Of a DNA stretch of 64,000 nucleotides, positions 11,382-23,144 are shown piece by piece (position 1 is the first letter of the stretch; each line of letters starts with the position of its first letter). The DNA is from Lyophyllum atratum. Its lineage: Eukaryota > Basidiomycota > Agaricomycetes > Agaricales > Lyophyllaceae. Position numbers and translations under genes: made by a program. The DNA is taken from the NCBI GenBank assembly GCA_014905825.1, contig JACGCN010000053.1, forward strand, positions 218,288 through 282,287, read 5' to 3'. Under the pieces are notes generated by a model. It did not search any database. It saw only the letters and a list, made by a program, of their open reading frames with translations, and had not been told where the DNA came from.

Positions 11382-13588
11382 ATGAAAATTAGCCAGAAGA
11401 TAGAGCAGTCGGTAAAGGAGGACAAAGTATGGTGGTCGTTTGAATACTTCCCACCTCGCACTGCTCAGGCAAGTACAGCCTGGAAAGCCTTTGTTACACG
11501 AATCACTCTTGCTCATCGCGCTGTGTAGGGTTTGCAAAATCTCCTAGATCGTATAGAGCGTATGAGGGCTCTAGGCCCAGAGTTCATAGACATTACATGG
11601 TGAGCCTCCACCACACTTCACTTTCATTGACACTAAGTCCTGTTTAGGAACGCTGGCGGTAGAACGTCTGACCTGACCTCAGAGATGGTTAAGACATGCC
11701 AGAGTTTGATTGGAATAGAGACATGCATGCATTTGACGTGTACCAACATGCCGAAGGAGAAAGTAGACATTGCTCTACGGGTGCGTAGTTGTCACTTGGA
11801 ATCAGCCCTTCTGTGTCTCAACTTCAACTTGACTTCAACCTTGGCAGGAGGCAAAGGAACATGGGTGTCGAAACGTCCTTGCTCTTAGAGGCGACCCTCC
11901 AGCCGGTAAGGAGGAGTGGGAGGCCGTAGAGGGTGGCTTCATATACGGAATCGACCTTGTACTGCACATCCGACGAGCCTACGGCGATTACTTCGACATC
12001 GCCGTCGCGGGGTTCCCTCAGAACCAATTACTCTCCCAAGAGGAACGCGATGTTGAGATGAAGTATCTTAAGGAAAAGATCGATGCTGGCGCCAACTTCA
12101 TCTTCACGCAGATGTTCTACGACGTCGAAGTTTTCATTGCGTGGGTGAAGGAGGTCCGTGCCGCTGGCATCATGGTTCCCATCGTTCCTGGCATTGCGCC
12201 GATTCAGACATGGAATGGATTCATGCGTGCGACGAGTCTGGCGAAAACCGTCATTCCACAATCCTTCACAGATGCTCTAGAGCCACACAAGAACGACGAT
12301 GAGAAGGTCAGGGCTATCGGAACGAAGCTGGTCGCCGATATGTGTAGGCGGATACTCAAGGCGGATCTGAGCATCCGTGGTTTGCATTTCTACACTATGA
12401 ATCTGGAGAAGGGTACCAAGATGTTGCTCGAGGAGCTCAATCTGGTTCCGCGAGTAGAGACGATAAAACCTCTTCCCTGGCGGCAGGTAAGCTGTCTGCA
12501 GCTTCTAATCCCGTATCAGTCTTGACACCTTGGTGATCTAGTCCCTCACGCCAACCAGGCGGCAGGAGAACATTCGCCCCATATTCTGGGCAAACAGGAC
12601 CAAGTCTTACATTTCACGCACCGAAAATTGGGACGAATATCCCAATGGACGCTTTGGAGACGCACGCAGTCCTGCCTATGGAGAACTGGACGGTTATGGT
12701 GTCGGGATAAAGCAGACAGTGTGTACTGTGCCTTGTTGTGCTTCGTTACCCGAACTAATGCACGTAATCTCACTTCTAGAAAGAAGACGCGATCAAGCTC
12801 TGGGGATATCCAACAACAGATGCCGACATCTACAAACTGTTCTCCCGCTTCTGTACCAAAGAGCTGGCTGCCCTTCCCTGGTCCGACCAAGCACCATCCA
12901 CCGAGACGAGTATTATCTCGACGCAGCTAGCGCAGATGAACGAGTTAGGTTTCTTGACCATCAACTCCCAACCAGCTGTGAACGGCGTGCGGAGCGACGA
13001 TAAGGTCCATGGCTGGGGTCCCAGCAATGGCTTTGTCTACCAGAAGGTGTGTATTATATGCTAATCGTCGATGTCTCGAAATCCTGACATTTGACGCTAG
13101 GCCTACCTCGAATTCTTCGTCAACCCCACACTTCTTACTCTCCTCCTCAAACATATCGAGCGGGACAGTAATATCACGTATTATGTGATCAACAGTCGCG
13201 GTGATTTGAAAACCAACACGCACTCCGATGGCCCCAACGCTGTGACATGGGGCGTGTTCCCCGGTAAAGAGATCATCCAACCGACCATAGTAGAAGCCGT
13301 CAGCTTCATGGCATGGAAGGTTTGGCCGCTTCCTTGCTCCTTTACTCAGCCCACTAATTGTGATTTTAGGATGAGGCATACGAGCTGGGCCAACAGTGGG
13401 CTAAAATCTACGACTTCGACACACCTTCCCGGAAGGTGATCTCCGAACTTATGGACACCTGTTCCCTTGTCAATGTCGTGCACAACGACTTCCAAGATCC
13501 TGACGCCATCTTCAAGCCATTCTTCCTGGCTGGCGAAGAATACAAAGCACTACACCCAACATCGCCGCCCCTTGTTAATGGGCACTAA
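11382..13588 (+). CDS. MET12/MET13-type MTHFR: Methylenetetrahydrofolate reductase
   Basis: Reduces 5,10-methylene-THF to 5-methyl-THF for methionine synthesis. The catalytic FAD barrel is complete: [13 protein letters not shown] with [68 protein letters not shown] and [11 protein letters not shown]. The C-terminal regulatory domain of eukaryotic MTHFR follows, with [24 protein letters not shown] and [15 protein letters not shown]. The protein ends PLVNGH at the TAA at 13586-13588. Seven or so short introns are needed. The first one (11469-11528) begins GCAAGT, making it a GC-AG intron, and it joins TAQ to GLQ exactly as in the family. The ATG at 11382 gives a short conserved leader ([10 protein letters not shown]). 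Fungi usually have two paralogues, and I cannot tell which this is. The 3' end converges on the ELMO gene. Confidence 0.93.
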
Positions 13589-13975
13589 ATTTCAGCTAGA
13601 TCTCGCCACATACCACTCCTTACTCCTGATCTCATATATTGCTCATGTCTCCCACCTCATTTGTCTCATTAGAACTGCATTCCGGGGTTCAACCCCCCGT
13701 TGTTTTATTATTGCTCTGGATATTTTGCATACCTCACCTATTACACTCCCTCATCAGGCATCCACCTCAACCATCCAGACACATCTCACGCTACATTATT
13801 GTTTTCTTGCATCAACTGCATCATACCTACCTACGTATTGTTACTTCTGGTCATTCTCTGAACTCGAGTTGTCGACATCTCAGAAATGATAATGGCATTA
13901 TCTCGATAAATACAACTTCGTATGGGATATAAGTTGCACGAGGCGTTGGCTGATATACAACAGTCATGGGGGTAT
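13589..13975. other. Convergent 3' intergenic region
   Basis: Separates the stop codons of MTHFR (plus) and the ELMO gene (minus). It is pyrimidine-rich on the plus strand with no convincing exon. The open frame at 13639-13932 looks like 3' UTR. Confidence 0.5.
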
Positions 13976-16909
13976 CTACAGTAAGTCCGAGAAAAAAAAG
14001 TCCGTGTTAGTAGGGGGTGGTCCTGCGACCAAGCCACTGGGTATCTCCACTTTCTCTCCTGAAAGATCTTTGGAACGAAAGGAGGATTCGATTACGTGGA
14101 ACATCACACAAAAGAGAAAACGCACCCAAAAGTTTAATCTTGAGCCCAATCTCCGTTAGGGCCTGAACGAAACCAGCTGTCTCCTTCGATGCAACGTGTC
14201 CCCCGTCCCGACGAAGCATATTCAACCCATCTGTCCAATCGGCCCACCTTGACTGGTCAGGAGCTATCTGGTCTGCTAATGATCCTTCATGCGCACTAAG
14301 CAGGGAGAACGATAATGGGGAGGGGATCAAGGGGGAGGTCGGCGGGAGGTCATTCTGATCGCGCAGAACATTTGGTGGGGGTGCACATGTGCCCGTCGCA
14401 ATTTCGCTGATCATAGATACGTCGATTCGCTCCGGAAGGTCCTCGAGCCCACTGCGGACAGGGAATTTGACCGCAGAATCCACGTAATGCAAATATTTCA
14501 GGCCATTGTCCTGGAAGAAAATGATTCCGTAAATCGAGAGGAAGAGGATCAGAAACGAAAAGCTTACGAGCCGCATAAACCGCCAAGGGCGCCCTGGTCG
14601 CCGCACTGGATCCCGAGGTGACGATTGAGGCAATGCATTAACAAACCATGCGCCTTGTAGCAAACACTGTATTCTTTGTTGCCGAACAAATTCATATGAT
14701 TCCTTATAGAGCTTGGCGCGCAGATTTCTGACGTCTGGAGATCAGTTGCGGAAAGCATGAGTTGGTTGAAGTACTCACCGTACAGGTACTTTGCTAAGAA
14801 GATCGTCTTCTAGTTCCAGTTCTTTCATCTGACGATCCCTCACGGCACGGTATTCGCGTTCGTTAAAATCGTGCTCGACATCACGCCAAGGGCGAACATT
14901 CTCGCTCCGAAGTGCCACTTTGACCCTGGTCAGCCACAGGGATAAGTTCAAAAACGATTGAGCAATACTAGAATACGTACTGGCTGCGTACAAGGGCAAC
15001 CACGCGAGTGAAGTCACCAGAAGCCGCACCACTCTCGGTCCACATTCGGAGGAAGAAATGAGTTGCAAGGGAATGGACTTTGTAGAAATCGAGGAAGAAC
15101 GGTTGGAATGTCGTTGAGGTGGAGTCTGGAATGGCGAGAGCAGTCAGTATACATTCATCGGCAATGATATAGATAAACTGACAGCCCGGAGCAAAGATAG
15201 CCCAATGTTCAGACAGCAGTTCCACCACTTCATTTGAAGCTTTGGGAATGGAACACCTTCTCTCAGGAGCTCGACTGAGCTGCTCTAAGACAAGCTATAC
15301 TATTATGAGTACGGGTGGTGTACGCCAAAGGTCGACACCATACTTTCGAAAAATCTGGATCACTCTCCACAAACTTCTTCTGTGGACGGATATTTAATGA
15401 GACATGGATCTTTGAACATGCGCAAATTACATACCAAACAGTCAAGCCCAAGCACACCTACTTCACTGAATTCTTGGACCATGTCCTCTGAATCAAAACC
15501 TAGCTTCCGCCACTTGAAAACAGCACCCTGTTCATCAGTTTCCTCTTGGAGCTTTGACCTCGTCCAGATATATTGTAGAGCAGCAGCGTGAGGTGGTTCG
15601 GAATCTGGGTCTACGAGTGTAGTTTTTTTCCGATACGTGACACGAACGATGTTCGCTTGGAAATCCAGAATACTCGATGTCAAATCCTCCATGATATGTA
15701 AAGACATTAACCGCTGAGGATGAGGATAAGCTTGGTGCCTTCTGCGATTGCACAAATTCCCAGATAACTTACAATAACCGCTTTTCGCACATTCAGCCTT
15801 TCAAGCTCTGCAATGAACTCTTCCCATCGAGTATCACTTGCGTGCGACAACAGTGAATTAATGAGCATCATGCTACGGGTCAAGGGAGTAAAAGCAACGT
15901 CAGCGGTTAATATAATTGGGTGCAGACAATCGTACCTGTATTGTGCCATAGCGGTATCCGCGCTCCCTAGTCGTGTTACCACAGTCTCCAACAACTTCTC
16001 CTCTTTCCTCATCTGCTCAAATACAACATGAAATCCATAACGATACACGGAACCTGGAGGGGCGGCCGGAGGACTCCTGCTCGAACTAGCCAGCAACGGT
16101 CCGGGTGCGCTCATGGGATCAGCTTCGACAAGCTTCTTCAATATGGCGCTTGCAGGACGACAGACGTTGACCAAAGAAGTAGAGGACGACAGAATTTGGA
16201 CGACTTTGAAGATGAAGTCATTGTCAAGGGTTGCCCAGCCGTAATCGAGTTCCATTAGATTCTGCATGGCTGTTAATGCGTACTGAGTAGAACGAAGTAA
16301 GAAGGTTGGTCAAACAATCCAGTTAAGAGACAGACCGCCAATGTATTCCCATTCGAGGCGTATATAACGTCGACTAATTCGTGCAGCCCATTATGTCTCA
16401 AGAACTCTTGGGCAAATTGCTCTTCCTATAAAACATTTAGTTTATGCTGTACAACGAACAAGGACATGCCACATACACGGATAAACTTTTGAAGCGAAAA
16501 CAGTGTTAATTTGATATTTCTTTCGTTTCTCTGGCTGAGCTTATCCGCAGTTTCCTTCGCCTCACGAGAAGGTGCATTGACGAGTCTGAAAACAAGGACT
16601 CTCTCAGTCCAACGGAAACGCAGACAGCAGTCGCACTCACTTGAGGTTAACCTTCCCCTTGATCTTCTTCCTCAAGTTATCATTTGTGACCAGTTCTTCT
16701 GTCTCATCTCTCAGGGCAAAATTGGAGGGCGATTCCTTGATTTTCAGGTTGATACACAGTTGCTTCACCACATCATCAACCGTCAGTGTAGGATCGATTC
16801 TCGCCCGTACTGTCAGACCATCACTGGTCGTAACATTGTTCGTCGGAACCAAGGCGCCAGGTCTGACTTGCGATCCATTGGCGGTAGAAGATTGGCCGTT
16901 GGTTGACAT
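13976..16909 (-). CDS. ELMO/CED-12 domain protein
   Basis: Putative scaffold of a Rac/Arf-type GTPase module (ELMO works with DOCK-type exchange factors). Order seen: an N-terminal beta-rich region (LTVRARIDPTLTVDDVVKQL); an armadillo-like helical section with EEQFAQEFLRHNGLHELVDV, NLMELDYGWATLDNDFIFKV and LINSLLSHASDTRWEEFIAEL; and the ELMO domain with LEDLTSSILDFQANIVR-like sequence, FKWRKLGFDSEDMVQEF and TFQPFFLDFYKVHSLATHFF. Next come LYKESYEFVRQQRIQCLLQGAWF and a PH-like tail ending LLDLSGEKVEIPSGL and a Ser/Phe-rich end at 13976. The start is MSTNGQSSTANGSQ at 16909. About a dozen short introns are needed; the last one joins KIKLL to DLSGEK in frame. Confidence 0.88.
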
Positions 16910-17914
16910 GAATTAATGGGCTATGATAATGCGATATCCAATGAGAATGAGAACCACAGAAGGTTGAGATAGATTGCATAGTAGAATTATGGAAGTACAG
17001 AAACTGCTACAATTGGGAAAGCACTCACGGTATACGGGTAATGGTACTAAAACAGCAGGACCACGCAATGACACCTAGAATATGGAAATAAGTCAGTCGA
17101 TGTGCATATAAATTTTCAGAAAAGATCAGTAAAGCGTAAAATAGCGTCCTACACATGGGCTCACGAAAAGCCCAATGTTCCGACTGACGTGCAAATGTCT
17201 CGAATTCATCACGTAGAAGAATGAAGGAACTAGGCTCACCAATGACAGGGATAAAACAGCAATTGCAAGCTCGGAACTGGGTGATATAGGAGCGCCTGAA
17301 AAGCACATGTCAGCCTCAAGAAAAGGGAGACGATTCAAAGGAATAGTAAAGAAACGGTATCAGAAAGCGTGTTTACATCTAGGCAATGCTCAGACTGACG
17401 TGCAAATATGTCTATCGAAATATCTTCATATCGAAGGTGACGAGTAGTCACGAAGGAACAACAGGAGAAACAGCACTTACAAGAAATAGAGACGCTTCTT
17501 GGCTGAAGACAGAAGGCCTGCACGCAGATAGAAGAGGAGGAGAAAAAAGTAAAGGGAAGCTGTGGTTCAGAGTTGGTCAGTGGGCAAGCCAACGCAAAAT
17601 CGGTGCCATTATGTAATGTATGCAGGAACCAACAATTTCATTACCGCAACCCGGCTAAGAGCGCTTCCGAATCTTGAGGGAGATCTAGCCTGGGGAGAGC
17701 AATATCAAGGCTCAAAACTACTCAAAAGCGCTCATAATAGCTCATGGTTGCTCGGAGAAGATGGCGTTTAGTCTGGTCACAAGCTCCTCTCTAAGATCTG
17801 AAAGTTCTGGGAGTACCAGCATAAAAATTCTTTCCTTATGTATACGGTCATGTGCAAGACGCTTCACGCAAATATTCAAATTTGAGGTATTACACAGTTG
17901 AGTAAGCCTACTCC
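16910..17914. other. 1-kb intergenic region with an imperfect internal duplication
   Basis: Between the ELMO start and the aminopeptidase stop. Two blocks, about 17165-17275 and 17375-17480, share a near-identical core reading (minus strand) GCACGTCAGTCNGARCATTG. Both are flanked by a TGCTGTTT tract at similar distance. The minus-strand frames through them (FARQSEHW and FARQSEHC) resemble each other, but I recognise no protein. Direct evidence of a gene is lacking. Confidence 0.4.
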
Positions 17915-19318
17915 TCAGATAGCCATCTCGTAGACAAATGCGACACCGATCTTTGCGAATTCTAGCGAGTGGGCCCAGGAGAATCCGCTAACGCTGGTAG
18001 TATCGCTAGCAGAGTGGATGTTGGGGTCATCATCGCCCGTGATAGCCTCATAGGGGAATGAGCTCGGTACCCCAACCTTGTACCAACTCGCGTGGTCGGA
18101 ACAAGCGTAGCCGCACTATACAAAAGGTTAGCTTTACACCGCAACAACTGTAGACTTCGCGAGCTTACCGGAGTGTCCATAGCCCAAGGAATCCTGGAGT
18201 ACAGGTTGATGAGCGACTTTAGGAAAGTATTCAAACCAGTATCGATGTAATCGGCCTCAAGTGCTATGACTTCCGCGGATCCCGGCCTGAAACTTTAGAA
18301 AGATCATCAGAAGGGGAGATAATATAAATTTGAAACGCGACTTACTAGCCAGACATATCCAATTCCATGAACGCCTTAACATTGACGCCCGAATTCGCAT
18401 AGGATGTGGCGATTGCCTGAGAGCCCAGGAGCCCGGCCTCTTCACCAGAATAGAAGTGGAACTCAACGGGGGTAGAGGGTCTGAAGCCAGCAGCAACTAA
18501 GACTCTCAATCCTTCCAAGAGGTTGACTACCCCAGTGCCGTCATCATCAGCGCCTGGAGCACGTCCGGTGGTCGGATTGCTGAGATTGATGGAGTCCATG
18601 TGAGCACCGACGATCGTGACGGGCGAAGATACTTTCCCTGGGATCTTGACAATGACTGAAGATTGTCCCCAGCTATGGGCGTAAGGTGCGGCCGTGATAT
18701 CACTTCGGCTACTTATGATCTGATTAGTCGGTGAAAGATGAGTGTTTGGATGAGGTTGAATAAGTAAAAGGTGGCTCACACTCTTGACGGTGTTCAAGAT
18801 CGATGTACTCGCTTGGGCACCAGTTGAGGACTTGTAGTACCGGTTGTTGAAGGCCGTCAAGGTGTTGAGGTAAGACTGCATGCTCGAGGTAGATATCGTG
18901 TTGAGAATCGGAGTGAGTGCAGCTTGGTGAGAAGGCGCTGGAACTATACACAGGAAGGTTGGGTATCTGAATGTCCCGGAGGAGTAAGGACAACTAACAC
19001 GTCGTAGCAACAGAAAACTCCTTGTCTGCTGGTAACTTGTTCTCCGCCTCGTATACCTCAGTCACGTCAAACTAAATGGAGTAAAAATCAACCATAACGT
19101 TCAAGGCATCTAAGATAACTTACGAATTTGATGCCACCGCGCATGAGTTCAAGCTTCTGGTCCTCGGTCTTCCAAACAGGTTCTGCACCATCAGCCAGGC
19201 TGAGCAGACGCAAGCCTTGGCCGGACTTGTGGACGATCTCGTCATGGGAGACAGGCGCTGCATGTGCGACCAACGCGACTGCTGCAAGGACCAAGTTAAG
19301 CGTCGATTGGAATTTCAT
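17915..19318 (-). CDS. Secreted M28 leucine aminopeptidase
   Basis: Zinc-dependent extracellular aminopeptidase of the fungal Lap1/Lap2 type, releasing N-terminal residues from peptides outside the cell. It begins with a signal peptide (MKFQSTLNLVLAAVALVAHAA) and a short propeptide. The M28 zinc-site motifs appear in order: GAHMDSINLSNP (His), GADDDGTG (bridging Asp), FYSGEEAGLLGSQ (catalytic/ligand Glu), FMELDMSG (Asp) and PNIHSASDT (His). The paired-cysteine segment CGYACSDHASWY lies before the last motif. The final exon ends FVYEMAI at the TGA at 17915. About six introns separate these blocks. All five ligands are present, so the enzyme should be active. The 5' end is divergent from the hypothetical gene at 20810. 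Confidence 0.93.
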
Positions 19319-20809
19319 GGTGACTGGAACGAAGGCGAGCGAGACTGAGGGAGGTAAAGCTCCAAGAATACGATGGCAGCAACCCCATCTTATATGGTCC
19401 TACATATGGCTTGATCCGACCGAATAACGACGCTGGATGGTATCCATACGGGTCCGATAGAAGTAATGGCGAAGATAGTTCGTAGCATAATCACGTTTGT
19501 TAGATATGCATGCCTCCTTGGTGTAGCGACAGCGCAGTCCGGGAGCCAAGACAATCGATAGACCCCTCATGATGCAGGAAGATGACGAGCACAAGGCAAT
19601 TTGAGATGTACCACTCGGTTCTTACAAGATGTTGATACATTTGCGATGAAATGTCATCGAAGCCCTCATCCGGTGGGGTTCTGATAAGGACCGTAGAACG
19701 GCGCAGCACATGGAGAAGCGGACAGGATCTAGTGCAGCGGGTCGTGCAGGCTTGGGATCCCCGATAAAATGCGATGCCTCGCGATCGAAGTATACCGTTG
19801 GTTGACGCGCCCGAGTCGTAGTTCTGAAGATGAAACAGATGTTGGCGAATACGACGTATCGCGTGACTGGCGTCAGGTGGCGACAGCCATTGCCAAGGAC
19901 AAAGCTCCACTGCGAGTTCTCGACCACATGCAATAAAACGAGCCACATGTGCATGCACAGACATCGCTTTGAGCTCTCTTCCTCTTCTTAATTGTGTCAA
20001 GTCTACAACTTTTCGCATCCACCTGCGCTAGTACTCGATTAGATCGTCGATCAACAGGGAATTTGCAGGGACTCGGGAGTACACAACTCGAAAGGTGTGC
20101 ACAAGTACAATATTATATGCAGGACATAAAATGCGACCGTTGTGGTCCGAGTTGGTGGCTTCCGCGGACCATTCCATGTAAACGATGACCGGTGTGCATC
20201 ACAATTAATAGGAAGTTCGATTGTTATCACTTCGTCGATGAGGATGGTTCGATTGCTTGCGAGTGTATTCATACTAACAGCCTTGTAAGTTGTAAGTGTG
20301 TTTTAGAAATAAATATACATTCCATGTGTTCATGGCCACCTCGCGGCCTTGTTGCAAGTCATGGGCAGTGGATCGAATTTCTGCTGATGTCATGCTTCCG
20401 AGATCCATTCGACCGTGCTCTTACTGCATTGAAATCCATCATTTTTTTTCCCTTCCTTGACGCGTCGTTCACCTTCAGGCGCTCGATGGGAGAATCGTGG
20501 GTCGCGTCGATTTGCTGTTCTAAGTTTCGATTCGGATTTTCGCAATGCGTCTGTGAAGATATCAGGTGCAGTCCTAAGTACTTGCGCTCTATAGCCACTT
20601 ACTCTCTCTTACTCTCCGGCTCTACAGGAGAATATATTCTATGTGATATACTCATGAACTTCGCTGTCGATCGTCTCTTGTGCCAGGCTTGTTATGTAAA
20701 TGCTCAAACCTCATGGAGTCAGTCAGCCGCTTGTCAGCCTCTCGCTTCAAGACAAGATATATGGCCTGCGTTGGGTGATCTCATTCCATCTTCCTGGTCA
20801 TCCTCTACT
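19319..20809. other. Divergent intergenic region, no supported gene
   Basis: Lies between the aminopeptidase start and the next plus-strand gene. A 172-codon minus frame (19500-20018) and an upstream in-frame extension of the next gene (20192-20809) are open but show no family motif and have a composition unlike the neighbouring coding sequence. The part near 19330-19400 should hold the aminopeptidase promoter. Confidence 0.45.
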
Positions 20810-22978
20810 ATGATGTCAGACATGTACGTCGTCCGCAACCGAACTCCTTCCAGCATGAATTTGAGTAATTCAGCAAATTCTTTCGACTTTGTCGGTGTGC
20901 TAGACGATGAGGAATGCCAACTCTTGTCGCCATCCATCAGCATGGGTTCTCTCTGGTCGATTGACTCCGACGACACCGTTCCTCCATTCCCTGATAGACC
21001 CACACCGCTGATCACTCCCATATTACTCGACGATCGCTCCATGCTATTTCCTCGAGGTCGCAGTAAGGTGGGGCCCGTAGATTATAAAATATTGACAACA
21101 ATGGCGACACCTCCCCGGATGAAAAACTTGCTGTTGGAACCTCTCTGCGTCAATTTATGGGTTGTGAGTTTTGCCTTATCAACACAACGAATAATACCTG
21201 ATACTCTGAAGGATACGATTATCATGATGGCACCGCCCCCAGGTCTTGTCCCTTGGGAACCCGCAACACATGTTACAGAACGTTCATGGGTCCCTGCAGG
21301 CTCTCTGTATCCCCCCAATAGGTTCAAGCAAGCGTTGCGATATGCCAGAAGCAGTCCTAAAACAAGCTGCGCTACCCCGGCCACATTTGGTTCGATCGAA
21401 CGGAGACCGAGCGGGCCGAGATCGTCAAGTTCGTCCAGTCAGCAAGGGTCGGACCGCAAGGCGCTTGTCTTTGAGCGGGAGATGACCGTAAGCACGGGCA
21501 GCAAAAAGGAACGATGGTCACTTCAGGTTCCAGCCGCGGCGATGAATCCCGAAATGGTCGACATAATGCTCGAGCTGCAAGATCTCAACTCTTTCTTCAA
21601 AGATAGTCTGGAAGATCTTGACGAGTCTGCTGCGGTCCTTGGATACCAGAAGAAAAAGCTCGATCCGCCCTCCCTGATGATATCTGACTCCCATAGCACC
21701 TTTCCTCTTTCCATCGAACCACCAGCACATCTTCAACGGGGACCTCCCATCCCGTTAGCCGCTCGTCGGGGCAAAGCCTTACTCCCTCCCCTTTCGCTAA
21801 CGGAAACGAGACTTGAAAATGCCTATGCGAGTATTCCCACTGCTTTCTTGGGCTCGCCATCAGCTTATTCCCCAAAATTCGAATACGGTAATGCACAAGG
21901 CGATCCTTCTATCTGTCTGGAGGAAATGATTACCAACCTCAGGTCACAATGTCACTATCCACGAAGAGCAGACGGCGTGGACTTTGACCTGGACAATGAC
22001 TCGCCTGTCTCAGCGATGACTTTCGCCGCGGCATCAGACCAGGAAAATACTGACGATGACGATGATTGGGCTTTTGCGGTATCTTTCCTTGATGAATTCG
22101 GGAGTGAGGTGCCCGGTGTCGACGATAGTCAAAAAAACGGCCATTCAAACTTTGAGAGCGCGTCACAGGTCCCCAGTCAAGACCTAGGCGCGGGGAGTAA
22201 TTTACGTCCGACTGAGCTCTCGACTCCTCGTGCGCAGAGCCCTGTCTATGTCTCGCCAAGTCCGGTCCCCTCCACGCCGCTTCCTGCCACCCCCACTATG
22301 CAAAGAGCGTCTATTAGCCAATCATCATCTCCTAAAGATGTACGCGGGATTCTGAAAAGCTGCAAGAATGTCAGATTTGCCTCTTTACCTGATAAAGATG
22401 TAGAGGACAAGATCGACGCAGTAGCTCTACCATCCACCCCGCTTTCAGCAGCTCTACCTGCGACGGTACCTCCCGAACGTCCATCCCGCATCCGTTCTTA
22501 TTCGCGATCGTCGAAACACCTTAAGGAGAATGCCCCGGTCCTCGTCACACCACGGGCCCACAGGCCGATATCTGCATACGTCGCGGCTGGTACGAAACCA
22601 CAGAAGGTCAGCAGCACTCGCCCGGTCTCTATGGCACCCTCAACCCCGGTAGACCCTTCCCAGTCAAAGAAGCCGACTCTCCCTGGGCATAAGCCAATTC
22701 CGCCACTCCCTTCTAGTCGTCACAACGCCGTTCTAGCCCGCAAGTCAACGCCCATATCGCTGGGGCGCCAATCGCTCGGTCGTGCAGCTGCAGGAGGCTT
22801 TCAACAAGAGAGCGAGACCCAAGGAGGTACTTTCCCCCGAGGCAAAGCGGGTTCGCGCTGGACTATGAATGACATGACTTTCCGACGAGGAAGTAACGCA
22901 AGTCAGCAAAGCCCCGAAGGGACGCCGAAGAGTCGCATGCCTGTGCCACTTCGTAATATCTTGACGCGTTTCAAATGA
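20810..22978 (+). CDS. Disordered Ser/Pro-rich hypothetical protein with KxVxF motif
   Basis: No family recognised. One uninterrupted frame gives about 720 residues from the ATG at 20810 (a second ATG follows at 20813). The frame is open back to 20192, but the extra sequence is not protein-like. The N-terminal part has acidic patches (FDFVGVLDDEECQLLSP). The middle has a predicted helix (EMVDIMLELQDLNSFFKDSLEDLDESAAVL) and an acidic DDDDDWAFAVSFLDEFG. The C-terminal third is Pro/Ser/Arg-rich and basic, ending PLRNILTRFK. The segment ILKSCKNVRFASLPD contains KNVRF, which fits the [RK]-x-V-x-F docking consensus for protein phosphatase 1. A cytoskeletal or cell-polarity scaffold would suit the composition, but that is inference only. 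Confidence 0.68.
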   Translation: MMSDMYVVRNRTPSSMNLSNSANSFDFVGVLDDEECQLLSPSISMGSLWSIDSDDTVPPFPDRPTPLITPILLDDRSMLFPRGRSKVGPVDYKILTTMATPPRMKNLLLEPLCVNLWVVSFALSTQRIIPDTLKDTIIMMAPPPGLVPWEPATHVTERSWVPAGSLYPPNRFKQALRYARSSPKTSCATPATFGSIERRPSGPRSSSSSSQQGSDRKALVFEREMTVSTGSKKERWSLQVPAAAMNPEMVDIMLELQDLNSFFKDSLEDLDESAAVLGYQKKKLDPPSLMISDSHSTFPLSIEPPAHLQRGPPIPLAARRGKALLPPLSLTETRLENAYASIPTAFLGSPSAYSPKFEYGNAQGDPSICLEEMITNLRSQCHYPRRADGVDFDLDNDSPVSAMTFAAASDQENTDDDDDWAFAVSFLDEFGSEVPGVDDSQKNGHSNFESASQVPSQDLGAGSNLRPTELSTPRAQSPVYVSPSPVPSTPLPATPTMQRASISQSSSPKDVRGILKSCKNVRFASLPDKDVEDKIDAVALPSTPLSAALPATVPPERPSRIRSYSRSSKHLKENAPVLVTPRAHRPISAYVAAGTKPQKVSSTRPVSMAPSTPVDPSQSKKPTLPGHKPIPPLPSSRHNAVLARKSTPISLGRQSLGRAAAGGFQQESETQGGTFPRGKAGSRWTMNDMTFRRGSNASQQSPEGTPKSRMPVPLRNILTRFK

Positions 22979-23047
22979 TATGGACTCATCTTGTATTAGT
23001 ATCGCAGAAAATTAAATGTTGATTTTTACTACGAGTCGTAAGTCCAT

Positions 23048-23134
23048 GGCCTGATGGTCTAGTAGTATGATTCCTTGTTAGGGTGCTTCGGCACATATTC
23101 GAGGAGGTCCTGGGTTCAATTCCCAGTTAGGCCC
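23048..23134 (+). tRNA. tRNA-Pro (anticodon AGG) with a short intron
   Basis: The 87-nt sequence folds as a tRNA. The acceptor stem GGCCTGA pairs with TTAGGCC (one G-T pair). The D-arm region is TGGTCTAGTAGTATGAT. The anticodon stem is TCCTTG/CGAGGA, and the T-arm is CTGGG-TTCAATT-CCCAG. The anticodon loop TTAGG is followed by a roughly 12-16 nt intron (around GCTTCGGCACAT) before CGAGGA. Proline tRNAs of basidiomycetes share the GGTCTAG...TATGATTC start. Internal A and B boxes are present, and a T6 run follows at 23139. Confidence 0.85.
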
Positions 23135-23138
23135 TTAG

Positions 23139-23144
23139 TTTTTT
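23139..23144 (+). terminator. RNA polymerase III terminator of tRNA-Pro
   Basis: A run of six T residues begins 5 nt after the discriminator base, the usual Pol III stop signal. Confidence 0.75.

Noticed and set aside
13676..13700. B-box-like GGGTTCAACCCCC
   Set aside because: No acceptor, D or anticodon stem around it, so not a tRNA.
19500..20018. 172-codon minus-strand frame
   Set aside because: No recognised domain and no splice-consistent partner exon; lies upstream of the aminopeptidase start in likely promoter sequence.
20192..20809. Upstream in-frame extension of the 20810 gene (would give 928 residues)
   Set aside because: Cys/Ile-rich and unlike the downstream protein; no motif, and it lies in a divergent promoter region. 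The ATG at 20810 begins a more plausible protein.
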